Shown here one piece after another: positions 5,769 to 6,434 of a stretch of DNA of 6,434 nucleotides; the stretch's first letter is position 1; each line of letters starts with the position of its first letter. The DNA is taken from assembly GCA_003575245.1 (NCBI GenBank), contig NMQN01000456.1, forward strand, positions 1 through 6,434, written 5' to 3'. A program made the position numbers and the translations under genes. The notes below the pieces were generated by a model. That model was given only the letters and a program-made list of their open reading frames with translations. It was not told the DNA's origin and made no database searches. Source of the DNA: Candidatus Atribacteria bacterium 1244-E10-H5-B2. GTDB lineage: Bacteria > Atribacterota > JS1 > SB-45 > 34-128.

Positions 5769-6434
5769 TTAGATTTTTTCAGTTTTATCAATAATGGAAA
5801 ATTTGCAAATAACAGCTCCCGCAATAACCAAACCACAGGCTATCCAGAGATTGACTTTAATTACCACCTGAAGATATAGGGAACTGATAATGATAGAAAG
5901 TAAGGGGGTAAAATAAGAAAGAGAGGCGACCAGAATAATATTGCCTTTCCGCATAGCCCTATCCCAGAAAGTATATGCTAAAAAGGTGGGGAAGACAGAC
6001 ATATATAAAAGCTCCACTACTACACGTGGCGTCCAGCAAGATTCTTCTGGGAACATAAATCTTACTGTAGTTAAGATTAATCCGGTAACCAGAAGAAAGA
6101 TAGGAACAGCTCCTCCTTCGGCATGGCCAGCCCAGTGGCGAGTTAAAACAGAATAAAGCCCCCATGAAATGGCAGCCATAAAAGCTAATAAGTAAGGAAG
6201 ATAATTTACTTGGAAATTTCCTTTGAATGCCTCCTAAGAAAACATTCCACTGTTTACTATAGCCAGGTAAAATCCAGCAAAGGCAATTATAATACCGGGG
6301 ATTAAAGTTATTCGCCCCTTCTTATGTAAAATGGGAAGTGAAAAGACCAGAGTCAAGCCTGGCCAGAGATAATTAATAATACTTACTTCAATTACCTGTT
6401 CACGGCTAAAAGCTAATCCCACCGCCAAATAAAG
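5769..6434 (-). pseudogene. YddG-like EamA/DMT exporter, 3' part, interrupted by an in-frame TAG
   Basis: Continuous homology to YddG, the aromatic amino-acid exporter of the drug/metabolite transporter superfamily, a ten-helix inner-membrane protein of two EamA halves. The right-hand piece has QVIEVSIINYLWPGLTLVFS (E. coli YddG: QAIEVGMVNYLWPSLTILFA) and helices 4-5. The left-hand piece has LAFMAAISWGLYSVLTRHWA (helix 6), YTFWDRAMRKGNIILVASLSYFTPLLS (helices 8-9) and helix 10. Both pieces are in one frame (6428 minus 6179 is 249, a multiple of 3), joined by TAG at 6236-6234 and then EAFKGNFQVNYLPYLL with no other lesion. The TAG falls in the variable loop between the halves. The first 80 or so residues lie beyond the window, and the frame is open at its edge (LYLAVGLAF). 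Upstream initiation for the second half is not available: the only canonical start is the ATG at 6179, inside helix 6. Alternatives to a pseudogene are amber readthrough or a sequencing error. Confidence 0.85.

Noticed and set aside
6234..6428. Separate 64-residue gene starting with TTG at 6428
   Set aside because: The frame is open to the window edge and homology to YddG begins before this codon, which is an internal Leu; it is the middle of the exporter.

Overview
The window is AT-rich, with strong AGGAGG-type ribosome binding sites, short spacers and soluble proteins without signal peptides. It looks like a low-GC bacterium. The family mix (GNAT, nitrilase, YegS-type lipid kinase, PAS/GAF/GGDEF sensor, EamA transporter) is too common to name a phylum. 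There are no RNA genes, CRISPR arrays, transposase genes or phage genes.

Layout. (1) On the minus strand at the left edge is a RimJ/RimL-type N-acetyltransferase (93-629), possibly followed by the first codons of another minus-strand gene running off the left end. (2) Diverging from it is a plus-strand pair that is probably one operon: a 548-residue protein with two fused nitrilase-fold domains (762-2408) and, 49 bp later, a TTG-started diacylglycerol-kinase-family lipid kinase (2458-3360). (3) The kinase converges on a minus-strand PAS-PAS-GAF-GGDEF diguanylate cyclase (3536-5422/5431). The 175 bp between them holds an unusual inverted repeat built of octamers, and both genes end inside its tips. 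(4) The 337 bp upstream of the cyclase hold promoter-like tandem repeats, a 27-codon small ORF that may be the remnant of an aldolase gene, and a GC-rich palindrome. (5) At the right edge is the 3' part of a YddG-like aromatic amino-acid/drug-metabolite exporter (minus strand, running off the window). A single in-frame TAG interrupts it between its two five-helix halves.

How the genes relate. Only the nitrilase/lipid-kinase pair looks co-transcribed, and no shared pathway is evident. The cyclase is a stand-alone cytoplasmic sensor that makes c-di-GMP and keeps its product-inhibition site. The features most worth a second look are the in-frame amber codon in the exporter, the second nitrilase domain that has lost its catalytic cysteine, the octamer inverted repeat that supplies both stop codons, and the small ORF ahead of the cyclase. 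I found no clear multi-gene novel system.
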